From Candidatus Paracaedibacteraceae bacterium UBA6184 (GTDB lineage Bacteria; Pseudomonadota; Alphaproteobacteria; UBA6184), in the NCBI GenBank assembly GCA_002422845.1, contig DITM01000021.1:1-5674 (forward strand): a DNA stretch of 5,674 nucleotides, given 5' to 3'. The translations under genes and the position numbers were made by a program. The notes under the pieces were generated by a model. The model searched no databases. It was not told the DNA's origin and was given only the letters and a program-made list of their open reading frames with translations. Below, in pieces: positions 5,505 through 5,674 of this stretch (position 1 is the stretch's first letter; each line of letters begins with the position of its first letter).

Positions 5505-5512
5505 TAATTAAA

Positions 5513-5674
5513 GGGGCTGTACCAGATAACGGTTTACAAACAGCCCTTAAGCCATTGATTTAAGTGGGCTAATTGAGCTTTTGCAGTTGGTGTATTAAAA
5601 CGCCACTCACATTCCTTCAAAAATAGCCCAAAATTCTGTCTGGGTATACCATTAAATTTACGCATATGCCGCTT
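5513..5674 (-). mobile_element. IS1595/IS1016-like insertion sequence, 3' end
   Basis: Starts with the terminal repeat GGGGCTGTACCAGATAAC (5513-5530). Three bases later comes the transposase stop codon, and the element runs off the window. The family call rests on the transposase C-terminus and on the GGGGCTG-type end, which I recall for IS1016-like elements. The eight bases outside this end (TAATTAAA) differ from those outside the left IS (TTAATGTT), so the two ends facing into the window carry no shared target duplication. Confidence 0.82.
5534..5674 (-). CDS. IS1595-family (ISXO2-like) transposase, C-terminal part
   Basis: The 5' end is outside the window. The last 46 residues are visible and contain HMRKFNGIPRQNFGLFLKECEWRFN, the conserved end of the DDE (ISXO2-like) domain of IS1595/IS1016-type transposases, which cut and rejoin the element's terminal repeats. 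The visible frame is intact, with the stop codon three bases inside the terminal repeat, as is normal for compact insertion sequences. Whether the rest of the gene is intact cannot be judged. It is read leftward, toward the regulator gene, so read-through could enter the regulator's promoter region. Confidence 0.85.
   Translation of the reverse strand, partial: KRHMRKFNGIPRQNFGLFLKECEWRFNTPTAKAQLAHLNQWLKGCL

Noticed and set aside
1..5674. A proven composite transposon
   Set aside because: Target duplications would lie outside both IS copies, beyond the window. The rpoN–hpf cargo looks chromosomal and not like a passenger.

Overview
This window looks like the chromosome of an AT-rich, probably host-associated alphaproteobacterium, with Holosporales/Rickettsiales-like lineages as my best guess. 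The reasons are a minus-strand rpoN–long-hpf pair of the alphaproteobacterial type, a TIGR00282-type metallophosphoesterase, a XRE regulator with a degenerate LexA/S24-like C-terminal half, and coding DNA that is low in GC. The taxon is inferred from family resemblance and was not tested by a search.

Layout. Bases 1-21 are the end of an insertion sequence, and 5513-5674 hold the end of another with the same 18-bp terminal repeat. The right-hand one carries the last 46 codons of an IS1595/IS1016-like transposase. Just inside the left IS is the 3' stub of a decapitated gene, then two tightly coupled plus-strand genes (63-713 and 716-1075). These share a helical HEAT-like domain with a GHIARVYK signature and resemble tandem immunity-type genes that have lost the head of their operon. 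Between 716-1075 and the convergent metallophosphoesterase gene lies a 184-bp, 56% GC, hairpin-rich spacer that may be a structured RNA.

The middle of the window is a minus-strand operon: rpoN (sigma-54), hpf (ribosome hibernation factor) and a YmdB-like metallophosphoesterase, with gaps of 14 and 11 bp. Divergent from rpoN, only 27 bp away, is a plus-strand gene for a membrane-anchored protein of unknown role with a leucine-rich-repeat-like outer domain. A minus-strand XRE/S24-like regulator follows. It has its own strong rho-independent terminator, a short overlapping leader ORF, and overlapping TTGTTAA palindromes upstream that directly abut the right IS.

How it fits together. The rpoN operon is housekeeping and regulatory (alternative sigma factor plus translational hibernation). 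The left-hand tandem genes look like accessory, toxin-neutralising or interaction genes from a larger cluster truncated by an IS. The XRE gene is probably an autoregulated repressor of unknown targets. No gene-free stretch exceeds 300 bases; the longest is the 184-bp spacer.
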